Source: Chloroflexota bacterium (GTDB lineage: Bacteria > Chloroflexota > UBA11872 > VXOZ01). From it: DNA of 64,000 nt. Below the pieces are notes generated by a model. It ran no database searches and had not been told where the DNA came from. It saw only the letters and a list, made by a program, of their open reading frames with translations. The translations under genes were made by a program, and so were the position numbers. The stretch is from assembly GCA_022824225.1 (NCBI GenBank), contig JAJEAH010000063.1, forward strand, positions 62,001-126,000, given 5' to 3'. This document shows, piece after piece, positions 43,790-52,806 of the stretch (position 1 is its first letter; the number at the start of each line of letters is the position of its first letter).

Positions 43790-44768
43790 AGTAGATTCCC
43801 CCATCGCCCGCATTGCGGCGCCGGTGGCCGGGGGACTTGACCGCGTGGACGGCTTTCTGACGAGCGTCTGGGAGGAAGCGCCGAATCCGGCCCTTTCGCA
43901 ATTAGTGCGCCACATCCTGGCGGCCGGCGGCAAGAAGCTGCGGCCGTTGCTGGCGCTGCTCAGCGCGGACGTGCGGTCGGTTGCCGACGAACGGGCCGTG
44001 CGTGTCGCCGCCGCGATAGAGATCCTCCATGCGGCGACCCTAATCCACGACGACGTCATCGACCACGCCCACGTGCGCCGGGGCATACCCACGGCTAATT
44101 CCATCTGGTCGAATTCGCTGGCCGTGCTCACCGGCGACTACCTGTTTGCCAAGTGCTCCCACGTGATTGCGGAACTCGATAGCCCGGCCCTTGACCGTAT
44201 GCTGGCGCGCACGGTCATGCGCATGGTAGCCAGCGAGACTACCCAGTTTTCGGCCTTCGAGCAGACGGCGGCCTTAGAGCACGAGTACTACGGAAAGGTC
44301 CGGGGCAAGACCGCGTCGCTGCTGGAGCTCTGCTGCGAGGCGGGCGGCTTGGTGGGCGGCGCCGCGGCCGGCGAGCAGCAGGCGTTGCGCGCCTACGGCG
44401 AGAACTTGGGCATCGCGTTTCAGATCGTGGATGACATACTGGACATCGCGGGTTCGGAAGAAGAACTGGGCAAACCCGTCGGCGGCGACCTGCGTGAAGG
44501 CACGTTGACGCTCCCCATTATCTTGTTCTTACGGCAAGCCCCGGCGCACGCCGCCGTCAACGGGCTATTGAGTCAAGAGGCGGATGACGAGAACGCCGTG
44601 TGGGAAGCCGTGGCCGCAATTCGCGCGTCTGACGCCATCGAATGCGCTTACGCCAAGGCGTGGCAGTTTGCCGATCTGGCCCGCGCCGCGTTGACCGAGT
44701 TGCCGCAAAGCACGAGCCGGACATCCTTGGAAATGCTCACCGATTACGTGGTCCGGCGGCGCAGTTGA
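43743..44768 (+). CDS. Long-chain polyprenyl diphosphate synthase
   Basis: A 341-residue all-helical trans-prenyltransferase. First Asp-rich motif Asp103-Asp104-x-x-Asp107 (IHDDVIDHAH) with the small residues AATL before it, typical of long-chain producers; second motif DDILD (230-234); GKTASLLE and GGDLREGTLTLP follow. It extends farnesyl or geranylgeranyl diphosphate to the isoprenoid tail of a quinone. menG, two genes on, supports a menaquinone role. ATG 43743 overlaps tatD by 47 bases in another frame; a later GTG at 43827 would remove conserved residues. Confidence 0.9.
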   Translation: MPRRLSESPPPTRTAEVDSPIARIAAPVAGGLDRVDGFLTSVWEEAPNPALSQLVRHILAAGGKKLRPLLALLSADVRSVADERAVRVAAAIEILHAATLIHDDVIDHAHVRRGIPTANSIWSNSLAVLTGDYLFAKCSHVIAELDSPALDRMLARTVMRMVASETTQFSAFEQTAALEHEYYGKVRGKTASLLELCCEAGGLVGGAAAGEQQALRAYGENLGIAFQIVDDILDIAGSEEELGKPVGGDLREGTLTLPIILFLRQAPAHAAVNGLLSQEADDENAVWEAVAAIRASDAIECAYAKAWQFADLARAALTELPQSTSRTSLEMLTDYVVRRRS

Positions 44769-44799
44769 CCGAATGCCGCGTGAGGCAAAGGGGGAATTG

Positions 44800-46269
44800 A
44801 TGGCGCGTGTCCTGCTGGCAAAACTGCAACAAGAGACCGCCACCTTCAACCCGCATCCCACCCAATATGAGGACTTTCGGGTGGTGCGGGGCGCTGAAAT
44901 CCTGGCGGAACTGGGCGGTACCCGCACCGAGGTCGCCGGCGCGCTCGACGTGTTTGCCGAACACGGCGACGTTGAGGTGGTCCCCACCGTGGCAGCCTGG
45001 GCCGTGCCCCACGGGCCGGTGGTAGATGCCGTGCTCGACCGCCTCATCGGTGAGATCCTGGCTGAAGCGGAGCGGCAGGGAGACGTGGACGGCGTGTTGC
45101 TCGTGCTCCACGGCGCCATGGCCGGCCAGACGGAATTCGACCCCGAAGGCAGGCTGCTGGCAGCCCTGCGCACGCGCCTGGGTCCGGTCCCAATGGTGGC
45201 TTCCCTGGACCTCCACGCCGTCATCACCGACCGCATGTTGCAGAATGCCGACATGCTGGTCGGCTACCTAACCTATCCCCACACGGACTTCTACGAGACG
45301 GGACAGCGCGCGGCCCGCAACCTCATGCGCTTGCTCAAAGACGGTGTGCAGCCATACACGGCCCGCGTCGCCATACCGCTCTTGACCCGTGGCGACGAGT
45401 TGATTACCGCCACCGGACGCTTTGGCGACGCAATTCGCATGTGCCAAGCGCTGGAAGACTCCCCCGGCGGTCTGGTCGGCAATATCTACCTCTCCAACCC
45501 CTTCACCGACGTACCCGACCTACAAACTTACGTCATTGTCACCACCGACAACGACGCGGCGCGGGCCAAGGCGGAGGCGGAACGCATCGCCGCTTACATG
45601 TGGGACAACCGCGACCTGTGGGAAGCGGAACTGACGCCGCTGCCGGACGCCATCGCGCTGGCGCGGGCAACGCCGGGGTTGACAGTCTTCTCCGATGCCG
45701 CCGACGCGACGTCGTCCGGCGCGCCCGGCGATAGCAACGCCGTGCTCAAGGAACTGCTGGCCCAAGACTACGCCGGCCGCGCGCTGATTCCCATGGTAGA
45801 CGCGCCGGCGGCAGACGCCGCGTTTGCGGCCGGCGTGGGCAGCACAATTGACGTGCGCTTGGGCGGCACACTCGACCCCACTCGCCACACGCCGTTGCCG
45901 GTAACGGCCTACGTTAAGAGCTTGCACGACGGCGAGTTCACGTATGAAAACGGCGTAGTGGACCAAGCCGGCCGCACGGCGGTCCTCACCATCGGCGGCA
46001 TCGCTCTCATCGTTACCGAACGTTCCGTGCTTTTCGTTGGGCTGCGCGCGTACCAGGCCTTTGGCCTGGAGCCGCAGGACTTCGACATTGTGGTGGCCAA
46101 GTCTCCCAATGGGTTCCGCACGTGGTACGAGCCGCTGGCCTCCCGCATCGTGCACCTTGATACGCCCGGCTCCGCCAGCCTCAACCTGGAGTCGCTGCCC
46201 TATACGCACTGCGTACGCCCGATTCACCCGCTGGACGATAACGTCGTCCCCACGCTGCGCGCCGAATAG
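44800..46269 (+). CDS. M81-family (MlrC-like) metallopeptidase
   Basis: A 489-residue zinc peptidase family known from MlrC, which acts on microcystin-derived peptides. The N-terminal half has VLLVLHGAMAGQTEFDPEG and SLDLHAVITDRML with candidate zinc ligands; the C-terminal half carries ALIPMVDAPAADAA and VAKSPNGFRTWYEP. It is a soluble cytoplasmic protein. Substrate is unlikely to be microcystin in most bacteria; small or modified peptides are a guess. ATG 44800 has AAGGGGG six bases upstream, better than ATG 44773. It interrupts the quinone gene pair. Confidence 0.88.
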   Translation: MARVLLAKLQQETATFNPHPTQYEDFRVVRGAEILAELGGTRTEVAGALDVFAEHGDVEVVPTVAAWAVPHGPVVDAVLDRLIGEILAEAERQGDVDGVLLVLHGAMAGQTEFDPEGRLLAALRTRLGPVPMVASLDLHAVITDRMLQNADMLVGYLTYPHTDFYETGQRAARNLMRLLKDGVQPYTARVAIPLLTRGDELITATGRFGDAIRMCQALEDSPGGLVGNIYLSNPFTDVPDLQTYVIVTTDNDAARAKAEAERIAAYMWDNRDLWEAELTPLPDAIALARATPGLTVFSDAADATSSGAPGDSNAVLKELLAQDYAGRALIPMVDAPAADAAFAAGVGSTIDVRLGGTLDPTRHTPLPVTAYVKSLHDGEFTYENGVVDQAGRTAVLTIGGIALIVTERSVLFVGLRAYQAFGLEPQDFDIVVAKSPNGFRTWYEPLASRIVHLDTPGSASLNLESLPYTHCVRPIHPLDDNVVPTLRAE

Positions 46270-46337
46270 AGCCCCCGCGGTTGCCGTGGGAGCCCCCCGA
46301 GTGCGCCTCTAGCCTGCCACCTATACATAGCTGCGCG

Positions 46338-47057
46338 ATGGTCTCACCACAGGAAAAACCAACGTACGTCCGGCGCATGTTCGACACCATCGCGCCGACG
46401 TATGACTTCATGAACACCGTCATGACGGCGGGCGCCCACCACGTCTGGCGCCGTTCGGTGGCGCGTCAGATCGTTGCCGGTGAACCGCGCGTGGTGCTGG
46501 ACCTCGCCTGCGGCACCGGCGACCTGAGCTTTGCGGTCATGCGGGAGTGCATGTCGCCTTGTATCATTCTGGGCGCCGACTTCTCGGGGCCGATGCTCCA
46601 TTTGGCCCAAGCAAAACACGCGCGTCTGCCGGAACACCGGTTTCCGGTGACGTTTCTGCAAGGAAACGCGCTCGCCCTGCCACTGCCGGATGCCAGTGTG
46701 GACGTGGTAACCAATGCCTTTCTGCTGCGCAATCTCGTGGACTTGGACGCCTTCTTCCGAGAGTGCGCGCGCGTGCTGCGGCCCGGCGGCCGCTTCATCA
46801 CGTTGGAGATTACCCATCCTCCCGTTCCGGGATTCCGCCGCGCGTTCGAGCTCTACTTCAACAACGCGGTGCCGCTCCTGGGCAAACTGCTGGTGCGACA
46901 CCAGGAGGCGTATACGTATCTGCCAACCTCGCTGCAGTCGTTCCCCAACGCGCCGACATTGGCCGCGGCCATGCGCGCGTCCGGATTCGACCAGGTCATT
47001 TACCGCTATCTTGGACTGGGCACAGTGGCAGTGCATAGCGCGAATAAGGTAATCTGA
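46338..47057 (+). CDS. menG: Demethylmenaquinone methyltransferase (UbiE/MenG)
   Basis: A 239-residue SAM methyltransferase. The N-terminus YDFMNTVMTAG and the SAM motif VLDLACGTGDLS match UbiE/MenG, as do DVVTNAFLLRNLVD (the family-specific motif) and RVLRPGGRFITLEIT. It adds the ring methyl group in the last step of menaquinone synthesis. Start ATG 46338 gives the usual length; an earlier start adds 19 residues. The polyprenyl synthase upstream would supply the side chain. Other men genes are not in the window. Confidence 0.9.
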   Translation: MVSPQEKPTYVRRMFDTIAPTYDFMNTVMTAGAHHVWRRSVARQIVAGEPRVVLDLACGTGDLSFAVMRECMSPCIILGADFSGPMLHLAQAKHARLPEHRFPVTFLQGNALALPLPDASVDVVTNAFLLRNLVDLDAFFRECARVLRPGGRFITLEITHPPVPGFRRAFELYFNNAVPLLGKLLVRHQEAYTYLPTSLQSFPNAPTLAAAMRASGFDQVIYRYLGLGTVAVHSANKVI

Positions 47058-47108
47058 GAGCGAACGAACCGAATTGGTTCAGCCCCGTGTACAAGGAAAG
47101 GACTTCAG

Positions 47109-48278
47109 ATGAAACGACGCCTGTGTTTGGCGCTCATCGTGGCATTTGTCGCGGCGCTTCTCGGAACGCCGGCCGCCTTTGCGGCTGAGTTTCGCGGCGA
47201 CACGACGATTACGATCGGCGAAGGCGAAGTCCTCAATGACGACCTCTATCTTTTTGCCACTACCATCACCATAGACGGCACCATTAATGGCGACGTTTTC
47301 GCCGTGGGCTCGTCTGTGACCATCAACGGCACGGTCAACGGCAACGTTTATTTGGCAGGCGAGAACGTCACATTGAGCGGCACGGTTTCCCAAGACGCGC
47401 GGGTGGTCGGCAACACGGTCACCGTGGCGGGATCCATTGGTGATGACCTTCTGGTCCTGAGCAACTCAGCCACGGTCCTCAACGGCGCATCTATCGGGCG
47501 CGACTTGATCCTGGCGGTATCATCGACCACGTTCGACGGTGACGTGGGCCGTCGCATCGCCGGCGTTGCCGATACGCTTATCCTCAGCGGCACCGTGGCC
47601 GCGGAGGTCGATGTTGACTCAGGGACATTGACCATTACCGACGGCGCGAGCATTGGGGGCGACCTGTCCTATCGCTCGGATAGCGAGGCCGAAATCGCCA
47701 GCGGCGCGCAAATCGGCGGCGACTTGATCCATGAAATGCCAGGGCCCGAATCCGTTGCCGGGCTCGAATTTGATCCGGTCTCATGGGGCTGGAGCATCGT
47801 CAGCCTTCTCATGGCCGCCGTATACGGTACGTTCCTGCTCTTTGCATTCCCCCGGCTCACATTGTCGGCGTCTAACCAGTTGCTGGAGAGCCCGCTCCTG
47901 AGCATCGGCATGGGAATCGTCTTCCTCATCGTCGTGCCCATTGCCGCCACTCTCGTGATGATCACGGTGATCGGCATTCCGCTGGGATTGATAACGCTGC
48001 TGGTCTACGGCATCGCTCTCTTTTCGGCGCAGGTATTCGTCGGCGTGACCATCGGCAGACTGTTGTTTAGCTTCTTTGCTAACGCGAACCGCCGCTTGAT
48101 TCAGTTCTTCGGCCTGCTGCTGGGCTTGCTGGTCCTCTTCGGCATTTCATTCATACCTTACGTGGGTTCGTGGTCGCCGCTCGTCATCGCAATTCTGGGG
48201 TTGGGCGGCTTGATGGTCGCCATCGGCAAGCTGCGTAACATGCCACCACAGGCTGCCGCCCACGCGCCAGAGGGCTAG
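47109..48278 (+). CDS. Exported bactofilin-like polymer-forming protein with membrane domain
   Basis: A 389-residue protein. A signal peptide (1-25, cleavage after AFA) precedes about 190 residues of regular beta repeats with the rhythm TITIDGTINGDVF / VTINGTVNGNVY / VTLSGTVSQD, the beta-helix style of bactofilins. The C-terminal 180 residues hold four to five membrane spans. Bactofilins proper are cytosolic, so the exported form is unusual but known as a polymer-forming fold in integral proteins. AAAGGA precedes ATG 47109. It lies three bases before two FemABX-type genes, so a cell-envelope role is likely. Confidence 0.82.
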   Translation: MKRRLCLALIVAFVAALLGTPAAFAAEFRGDTTITIGEGEVLNDDLYLFATTITIDGTINGDVFAVGSSVTINGTVNGNVYLAGENVTLSGTVSQDARVVGNTVTVAGSIGDDLLVLSNSATVLNGASIGRDLILAVSSTTFDGDVGRRIAGVADTLILSGTVAAEVDVDSGTLTITDGASIGGDLSYRSDSEAEIASGAQIGGDLIHEMPGPESVAGLEFDPVSWGWSIVSLLMAAVYGTFLLFAFPRLTLSASNQLLESPLLSIGMGIVFLIVVPIAATLVMITVIGIPLGLITLLVYGIALFSAQVFVGVTIGRLLFSFFANANRRLIQFFGLLLGLLVLFGISFIPYVGSWSPLVIAILGLGGLMVAIGKLRNMPPQAAAHAPEG

Positions 48279-48281
48279 CCG

Positions 48282-49376
48282 GTGCGAGAGGATGTCACCG
48301 CCGCAAGACCTGCGGCGGCTGACTTCGACTTCAAGCCGGTATCAGCGCGGCAGGAATGGGACGCGACGGTCGCGCCGTGGGGCGGCGAAGTACTGCAAAG
48401 CTGGGATTGGGGCGAGTTCAAGGCGCGCACCGGCTGGCAGACCGCGCGCCTGCTCTGCCTGCGCCAGGGAAGACCGGTGGCGGCAGCCCAGTGGCTGCGC
48501 CGGTCCGCGCCCGTCTTGGGCTCTCTGGCCTACATACCCCGCGGCCCGGTAACGGCCCCAGACGCAGCACAGGCCGCCATTGCCCTGATCGAGCGTGTGG
48601 CGAATGACGCGCGCCAAGCAGGTTCATTCGCGCTCTGGGTGGAGCCGCCCTGGCACGCGAGCGACGGGTCGCGCCTGCCCGCTCACTTCGCTGCGACGTC
48701 GGATTATGTGCAACCTCAGGCTACCGGACTAGTCGATCTCCGGCCTGAGGCCGCTACGATTCTGGCCGGTTTTCACCGCAGCATGCGCCGCAATATCCGC
48801 CTGGCTTTCCGCCGTGGCTTGACCGTGCGTACCGGACGGACCACAGAAGACTGGCAGGCATTCTACGCGCTGCTCACCGAAACGGCGAATCGAGACGGAT
48901 TTGGTATCCACACGTGGCCGTACTTCGCGGCGCTGCGGGATACGATGGAAGACTCCGGGCTCGTGACGCTCTTTCTGGCTGAGCACGACGGGCGTCCCGT
49001 AGGCGGCTTGGTGCTTACGATCTATGGCGGCACTGCCGCGTACCTGTTCGGCGCCAGCGCCACGGACGGCCGTGACTTGCGCATCGGGCATGGGCTGCAA
49101 TGGCACGCCATGTGCTGGGCGCGGGAGCATGGTTGCCATACGTACGACCTCTGGGGCATGCCGGCCGCATCCGCCGGCGAAGATTCCCGCGCCAGCGGCG
49201 GGGGCTCCCTCGCCAGCGGCGAGGGCTCCCTCGCCGGCGCCTATCGTTTCAAACGCGGATTCGCCCCCCGGCACGTAGAATACGCGCCCACGGCACAGGC
49301 CGTGCTGGACCCCAAACGCTACTGGCTTTGGCAACGCCTGGCGCCGCTGGCCCGCAAGCTGCTGCCGGGATTTTAG
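48282..49376 (+). CDS. FemABX-family peptidyl ligase, copy 1
   Basis: A 364-residue GNAT-fold protein of the FemABX family, which adds amino acids from aminoacyl-tRNA to lipid II or peptidoglycan peptides. Signatures: QSWDWGEFKARTGW at about 38-50, the helical HRSMRRNIRLAFRRGL and LYHGASATDGRD-like LFGASATDGRDLR, YDLWGM and AYRFKRGFAPRHVEY. A glycine/serine-rich insert of two seven-residue repeats sits at 304-317 before the last motif, absent from copy 2. Start GTG 48282 is three bases after the previous stop. Confidence 0.85.
   Translation: MREDVTAARPAAADFDFKPVSARQEWDATVAPWGGEVLQSWDWGEFKARTGWQTARLLCLRQGRPVAAAQWLRRSAPVLGSLAYIPRGPVTAPDAAQAAIALIERVANDARQAGSFALWVEPPWHASDGSRLPAHFAATSDYVQPQATGLVDLRPEAATILAGFHRSMRRNIRLAFRRGLTVRTGRTTEDWQAFYALLTETANRDGFGIHTWPYFAALRDTMEDSGLVTLFLAEHDGRPVGGLVLTIYGGTAAYLFGASATDGRDLRIGHGLQWHAMCWAREHGCHTYDLWGMPAASAGEDSRASGGGSLASGEGSLAGAYRFKRGFAPRHVEYAPTAQAVLDPKRYWLWQRLAPLARKLLPGF
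49191..49232 (+). repeat. In-frame 21-bp tandem duplication inside FemABX copy 1
   Basis: Two 21-base units (20 of 21 bases identical) encoding ASGGGSL and ASGEGSL, followed by a partial third. Length keeps the frame. Confidence 0.75.
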
Positions 49377-49415
49377 ATTCGGCCCCAGCCAAAGGCGTGT
49401 TCAAGTAAATTCCCC

Positions 49416-50483
49416 ATGGACTCACTGCACATTCAGCCAATTGCCGACCACGCGCGCGTTGACTGGGATGCGGCGCTGGCTGCCTTGCCGGGCGGCCACT
49501 TCTTGCAGACCTGGGAGTGGGGCGATCTGAAAGCCCAGTATGGCTGGCAGGTCCAACGCTACGTCTGCGAACGCAACGGCAGACCGGCGGCTGCCTTCAC
49601 GTTGCTGACGCGCTCGCTGCCCCGGCTGCCGTGGCGCGTCGCGTACGTGCCGAAAGGGCCGTTGCTGGACTTTGGCGACCCGTCGCTGTTCAGCGCCGCA
49701 CTTGACGCCATCGCGGGTGTGGCGCGAGAAGCGCGCGCTATTTATGTCAAGACTGACCCCGACCTGGCCGCCGACGACTCAGCGGCAGCCGCCATCTACA
49801 CGGAACGGAACTGGGACGCGAGCACAGAGCAAATCCAATTCCCCAATACCGCCCTGCTCGATTTGGCGGGGGGTGAGGACGCCGTCCTCGCCGCCATGAA
49901 ACCTAAAACCCGCTATAATATCCGCCTTGCGTCGCGCCGGGGCGTCGTTGTCGAGCAAACGACGGACTGGGACATCCTCTATCGGCTCTATGCGGAGACC
50001 GCGGCGCGCGACGGCTTTGCCATTCGCGAGGCAGGCTACTACCACGCACTGTGGTCGGCGTTCAGCCGGTGCGGCCGCGGCGTAGCCTTCCTGGCAAAGG
50101 TTGGAGAAGATGCTGTGGCCGGTCTATATCTAATGCACTGCAGCGATACCGGCTGGTTCTTTACCGGGGCGTCGACCCACCGCCACCGTAAGATGATGCC
50201 CAACTACCTCCTGCAGTGGCACACGATGCAGTGGCTCATGGCACACGGCTACCGCTGGTACGATCTGTGGGGCGCGCCGACCGTGCTGGACGAGAGCGAC
50301 CCTCTGTGGGGCGTATACCGCTTCAAGCAGGGCTTTGGCGCACAGTACGTGCGCCGCCTGGGGGCATACGACCGGGTCTTCAATCAGCCTGTGTACGCCC
50401 TGTTGACGCGATTCGTTCCTTACTACTGGCGCCTGCGCCACGGCCTGGCGCGCCGGACACGCCCAAACGGCCACAGTGCTTGA
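49416..50483 (+). CDS. FemABX-family peptidyl ligase, copy 2
   Basis: A 355-residue paralogue of the gene just upstream (39-base gap). Matching blocks: LQTWEWGDLKAQYGW, AYVPKGP, MKPKTRYNIRLASRRGV, FTGASTHRHRKMMPNYLLQW, YDLWGAP and GVYRFKQGFG. It lacks the seven-residue repeats of copy 1. Two tandem FemABX genes suggest a branched peptidoglycan cross-bridge with at least two added residues, as in other bacteria with FemA/FemB pairs. The specific amino acids are not readable. ATG 49416 has no strong ribosome-binding site. Confidence 0.88.
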   Translation: MDSLHIQPIADHARVDWDAALAALPGGHFLQTWEWGDLKAQYGWQVQRYVCERNGRPAAAFTLLTRSLPRLPWRVAYVPKGPLLDFGDPSLFSAALDAIAGVAREARAIYVKTDPDLAADDSAAAAIYTERNWDASTEQIQFPNTALLDLAGGEDAVLAAMKPKTRYNIRLASRRGVVVEQTTDWDILYRLYAETAARDGFAIREAGYYHALWSAFSRCGRGVAFLAKVGEDAVAGLYLMHCSDTGWFFTGASTHRHRKMMPNYLLQWHTMQWLMAHGYRWYDLWGAPTVLDESDPLWGVYRFKQGFGAQYVRRLGAYDRVFNQPVYALLTRFVPYYWRLRHGLARRTRPNGHSA

Positions 50484-50669
50484 CCGTACCGCCCTGGGTG
50501 CACTACCATGCGCGTGCACGGGCGGATCGAGCAAGCAATTCAGCCGTCGTTCGTAGGCGCGGCGCAGACGTCTGCCTCCAGACCGCGCCAGCGGATCGTG
50601 CCCGCGCCGCAAACCGGCAACCGGCGCTCAAGCCGCAACAGCAATGCGACCACGGGGAGACTTGAATCC

Positions 50670-52043
50670 ATGGCAAAGATTGCCTTCATCGGCGCGGGCA
50701 GCGTGACGTTTGCCCGCCGCATCCTCACCGACATCTTGACCTGGCCCGAACATGCCGAAAGCTCGCTGGCCCTCATGGACGTCGACGGCGAGACGCTGCA
50801 AATCACGACGGAATATGTGCAGCGCCTCATCAAAGAACAGAGTCTTGGGGCCACGGTGACGGCGACGCTGGACCGCCGGGAAGCAATTGACGGCGCCGAC
50901 TACGTGATCTCCGCGATTGACGTCGGCGGTCAACCCCTCCGCATGCAGGACTGGAAGATCCCCGCCCAGTTCGGCGTGTACCAGACGGTAGCGGACACCA
51001 TCGGACCGGGCGGTATCTTTCGGGGTCTGCGCACGGCGCCGGTGCTGGCCGCGCTGGCCCAGGACATGGAGGAACTGTGCCCGCACGCGCTGCTCATCAA
51101 CTACGCCAACCCCATGAACATCAATATGTGGCTAATTGGGGCTGTGAGCAAGATTCGCGCCGTGGGACTCTGCCACAGCGTACAGGGCACGGCGGCCCGA
51201 CTCGCCCAGTTCTTGGGCATGCCGCCGGAAGACGTATCCTATTGGGTGGCGGGCATCAATCATCAGGCGTGGTTCCTGCAATTCCGGCGCAACACCTACC
51301 GAGGAGAAGACCTGTACCCGCGCTTACGCGCGGCCATGGAGGACCCCGAAATCTACGCCAAGGACAGCGTGCGCTTCGAGGTGATGCGGCACTTCCAGTA
51401 CTTTGTCACCGAATCGAGCCACCACATGTCGGAATACACACCGTGGTTCCGGCGCACGCCGGCCGACCGCGCGCGGTTCATTCCCGAATACCTGAAGCGG
51501 TGGGCGGCTGAAAACCCCGATCTAGCTGCCAGCGTCACGGGGCCGGCGGACGATGAGGAAGCCCGGATTCGCGAATCGTTCATGTACGCCCGCCAGGAGC
51601 GGCGCGAAGACTATTTCGCAAACCAGCGCAAAGACCTGGATAGACCCGAACCGCTGCCATTCGATCGCACCCACGAGTATTGCTCGTTCATCCTGCACGC
51701 CGTCGAAACGGACACGCCGTACCGGTTCAACGGCAACGTACCGAACACCGGCTTGATTCCGAATCTGCCGCCGGGCTGCAACGTGGAAGTGCCGATTCTG
51801 GTGGATAGCGCCGGCATGCATCCGTGCTATGTCGGTGATCTGCCCGCCCAGTGCGCGGGCATCAACCGCACGAACGTCAACGTGCAGGAGCTAACCGTTC
51901 AAGCCGTCTTGCAGCAAGACCGCCGGCGCGTATACGAAGCCATCGCCCTCGATCCGCTCACCACGACCCAGTGCTCCCTGGAAGACGTACGCGCGATGAC
52001 CGACCAACTCTTTGCGGCAAGCGGCGCGCACTTGACGATCTAG
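50670..52043 (+). CDS. Glycoside hydrolase family 4 (alpha-galactosidase/galacturonidase-like)
   Basis: A 457-residue GH4 enzyme, which uses NAD and Mn by an oxidation-elimination mechanism. NAD motif FIGAGSVTFARR (6-17); NYANPMNINMW; metal ligands Cys168 in GLCHSVQGT and His198 in AGINHQAWF. The CHSVQGT form points to the alpha-galactosidase/alpha-galacturonidase branch rather than the phospho-glucosidases. ATG 50670 follows GGGGAGA by about ten bases; an earlier GTG adds a low-complexity 54 residues. It stands 186 bases after FemABX copy 2, so may be separately expressed. Confidence 0.88.
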   Translation: MAKIAFIGAGSVTFARRILTDILTWPEHAESSLALMDVDGETLQITTEYVQRLIKEQSLGATVTATLDRREAIDGADYVISAIDVGGQPLRMQDWKIPAQFGVYQTVADTIGPGGIFRGLRTAPVLAALAQDMEELCPHALLINYANPMNINMWLIGAVSKIRAVGLCHSVQGTAARLAQFLGMPPEDVSYWVAGINHQAWFLQFRRNTYRGEDLYPRLRAAMEDPEIYAKDSVRFEVMRHFQYFVTESSHHMSEYTPWFRRTPADRARFIPEYLKRWAAENPDLAASVTGPADDEEARIRESFMYARQERREDYFANQRKDLDRPEPLPFDRTHEYCSFILHAVETDTPYRFNGNVPNTGLIPNLPPGCNVEVPILVDSAGMHPCYVGDLPAQCAGINRTNVNVQELTVQAVLQQDRRRVYEAIALDPLTTTQCSLEDVRAMTDQLFAASGAHLTI

Positions 52044-52212
52044 CCCGGACGCCGCTTAAACGGCATCTCTGGCCGGCGCTAGGTCGTGACGCGGGCTGTG
52101 CGAAGACGGAATGGGCTGGGCCGCAGGCAGGAACAGGGCTCCCGCTCGCGGCGCGGGGGAATTCGTGAGGCCGGGGAAACGGTTTGCGCCGGCCGCATTG
52201 CGGAGAGCTATC

Positions 52213-52560
52213 GTGTCACAGAATACTGACGAAACGCGACACACAACGGAGTCTATCGACGAGACCCCGGACGGGTATCCCATCTGCCAGTGGTGCGGCG
52301 GTGCGATCACCCACAAAGACGACCTCGTGGTGGCAGCGGAGGAGACGGGCGTGCCCACTCGGATCGCGCCCGTGGGCTATACCGCGCCGCGCTCGTTCAC
52401 GGCATTTCACCGCGATTGCCATGCAGAAGCCACGGACGAGCCGCTGGAAGTCGCCGCTCCTACCGCCGCGACCTTCTGGACGCCCGTGAATGTTGGCATT
52501 CTCGCGCTCACGGCGCTCGTCATCCTGATTGTGCTGTACGTCGCCATCTTCGCCCAATAG
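52213..52560 (+). CDS. Small zinc-ribbon-like protein with C-terminal membrane anchor
   Basis: A 115-residue protein. An acidic N-terminus leads to a CQWCGG motif (near 26-31) with downstream His and Cys (FHRDCHA) that could complete a metal site. The C-terminal 20 residues are a single membrane helix, giving a tail-anchored layout with the metal domain in the cytoplasm. I do not recognise a named family. GTG 52213 has GGAGAG upstream. Codon use resembles its neighbours, supporting a real gene. Confidence 0.65.
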   Translation: MSQNTDETRHTTESIDETPDGYPICQWCGGAITHKDDLVVAAEETGVPTRIAPVGYTAPRSFTAFHRDCHAEATDEPLEVAAPTAATFWTPVNVGILALTALVILIVLYVAIFAQ

Positions 52561-52637
52561 CGCGCCGGTTAGGCGCGCAGAGACGCCACACAGGCTAGCC
52601 ACCGAAAGACCGGCGGGAAGATCGCCCGGCTTGGCAC

Positions 52638-52676
52638 TTGACGACCACGGGGCTATCCCGTACACTTCACGTGTAC
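52638..52676 (+). promoter_or_regulatory. Promoter with palindromic operator before ABC ATPase
   Basis: TTGACG (52638-52643), 17-base spacer, TACACT (52661-52666). The perfect inverted repeat GTACAC-TTCAC-GTGTAC (52660-52676) covers the -10 and the likely start, the position of a repressor site. The regulator is unknown. Confidence 0.65.
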
Positions 52677-52806
52677 TGTGCAGCGCACGGGCAAGTTGCG
52701 TATATCGTGGAGATGTGCAGGACGACGCGGAAGCGTTCAGGGCGGCAGGCGAAGACCGCACGTCGCCAGGTGGTAGTACCTTAGTGGACAGAAGGAGTTG
52801 CTCCAA

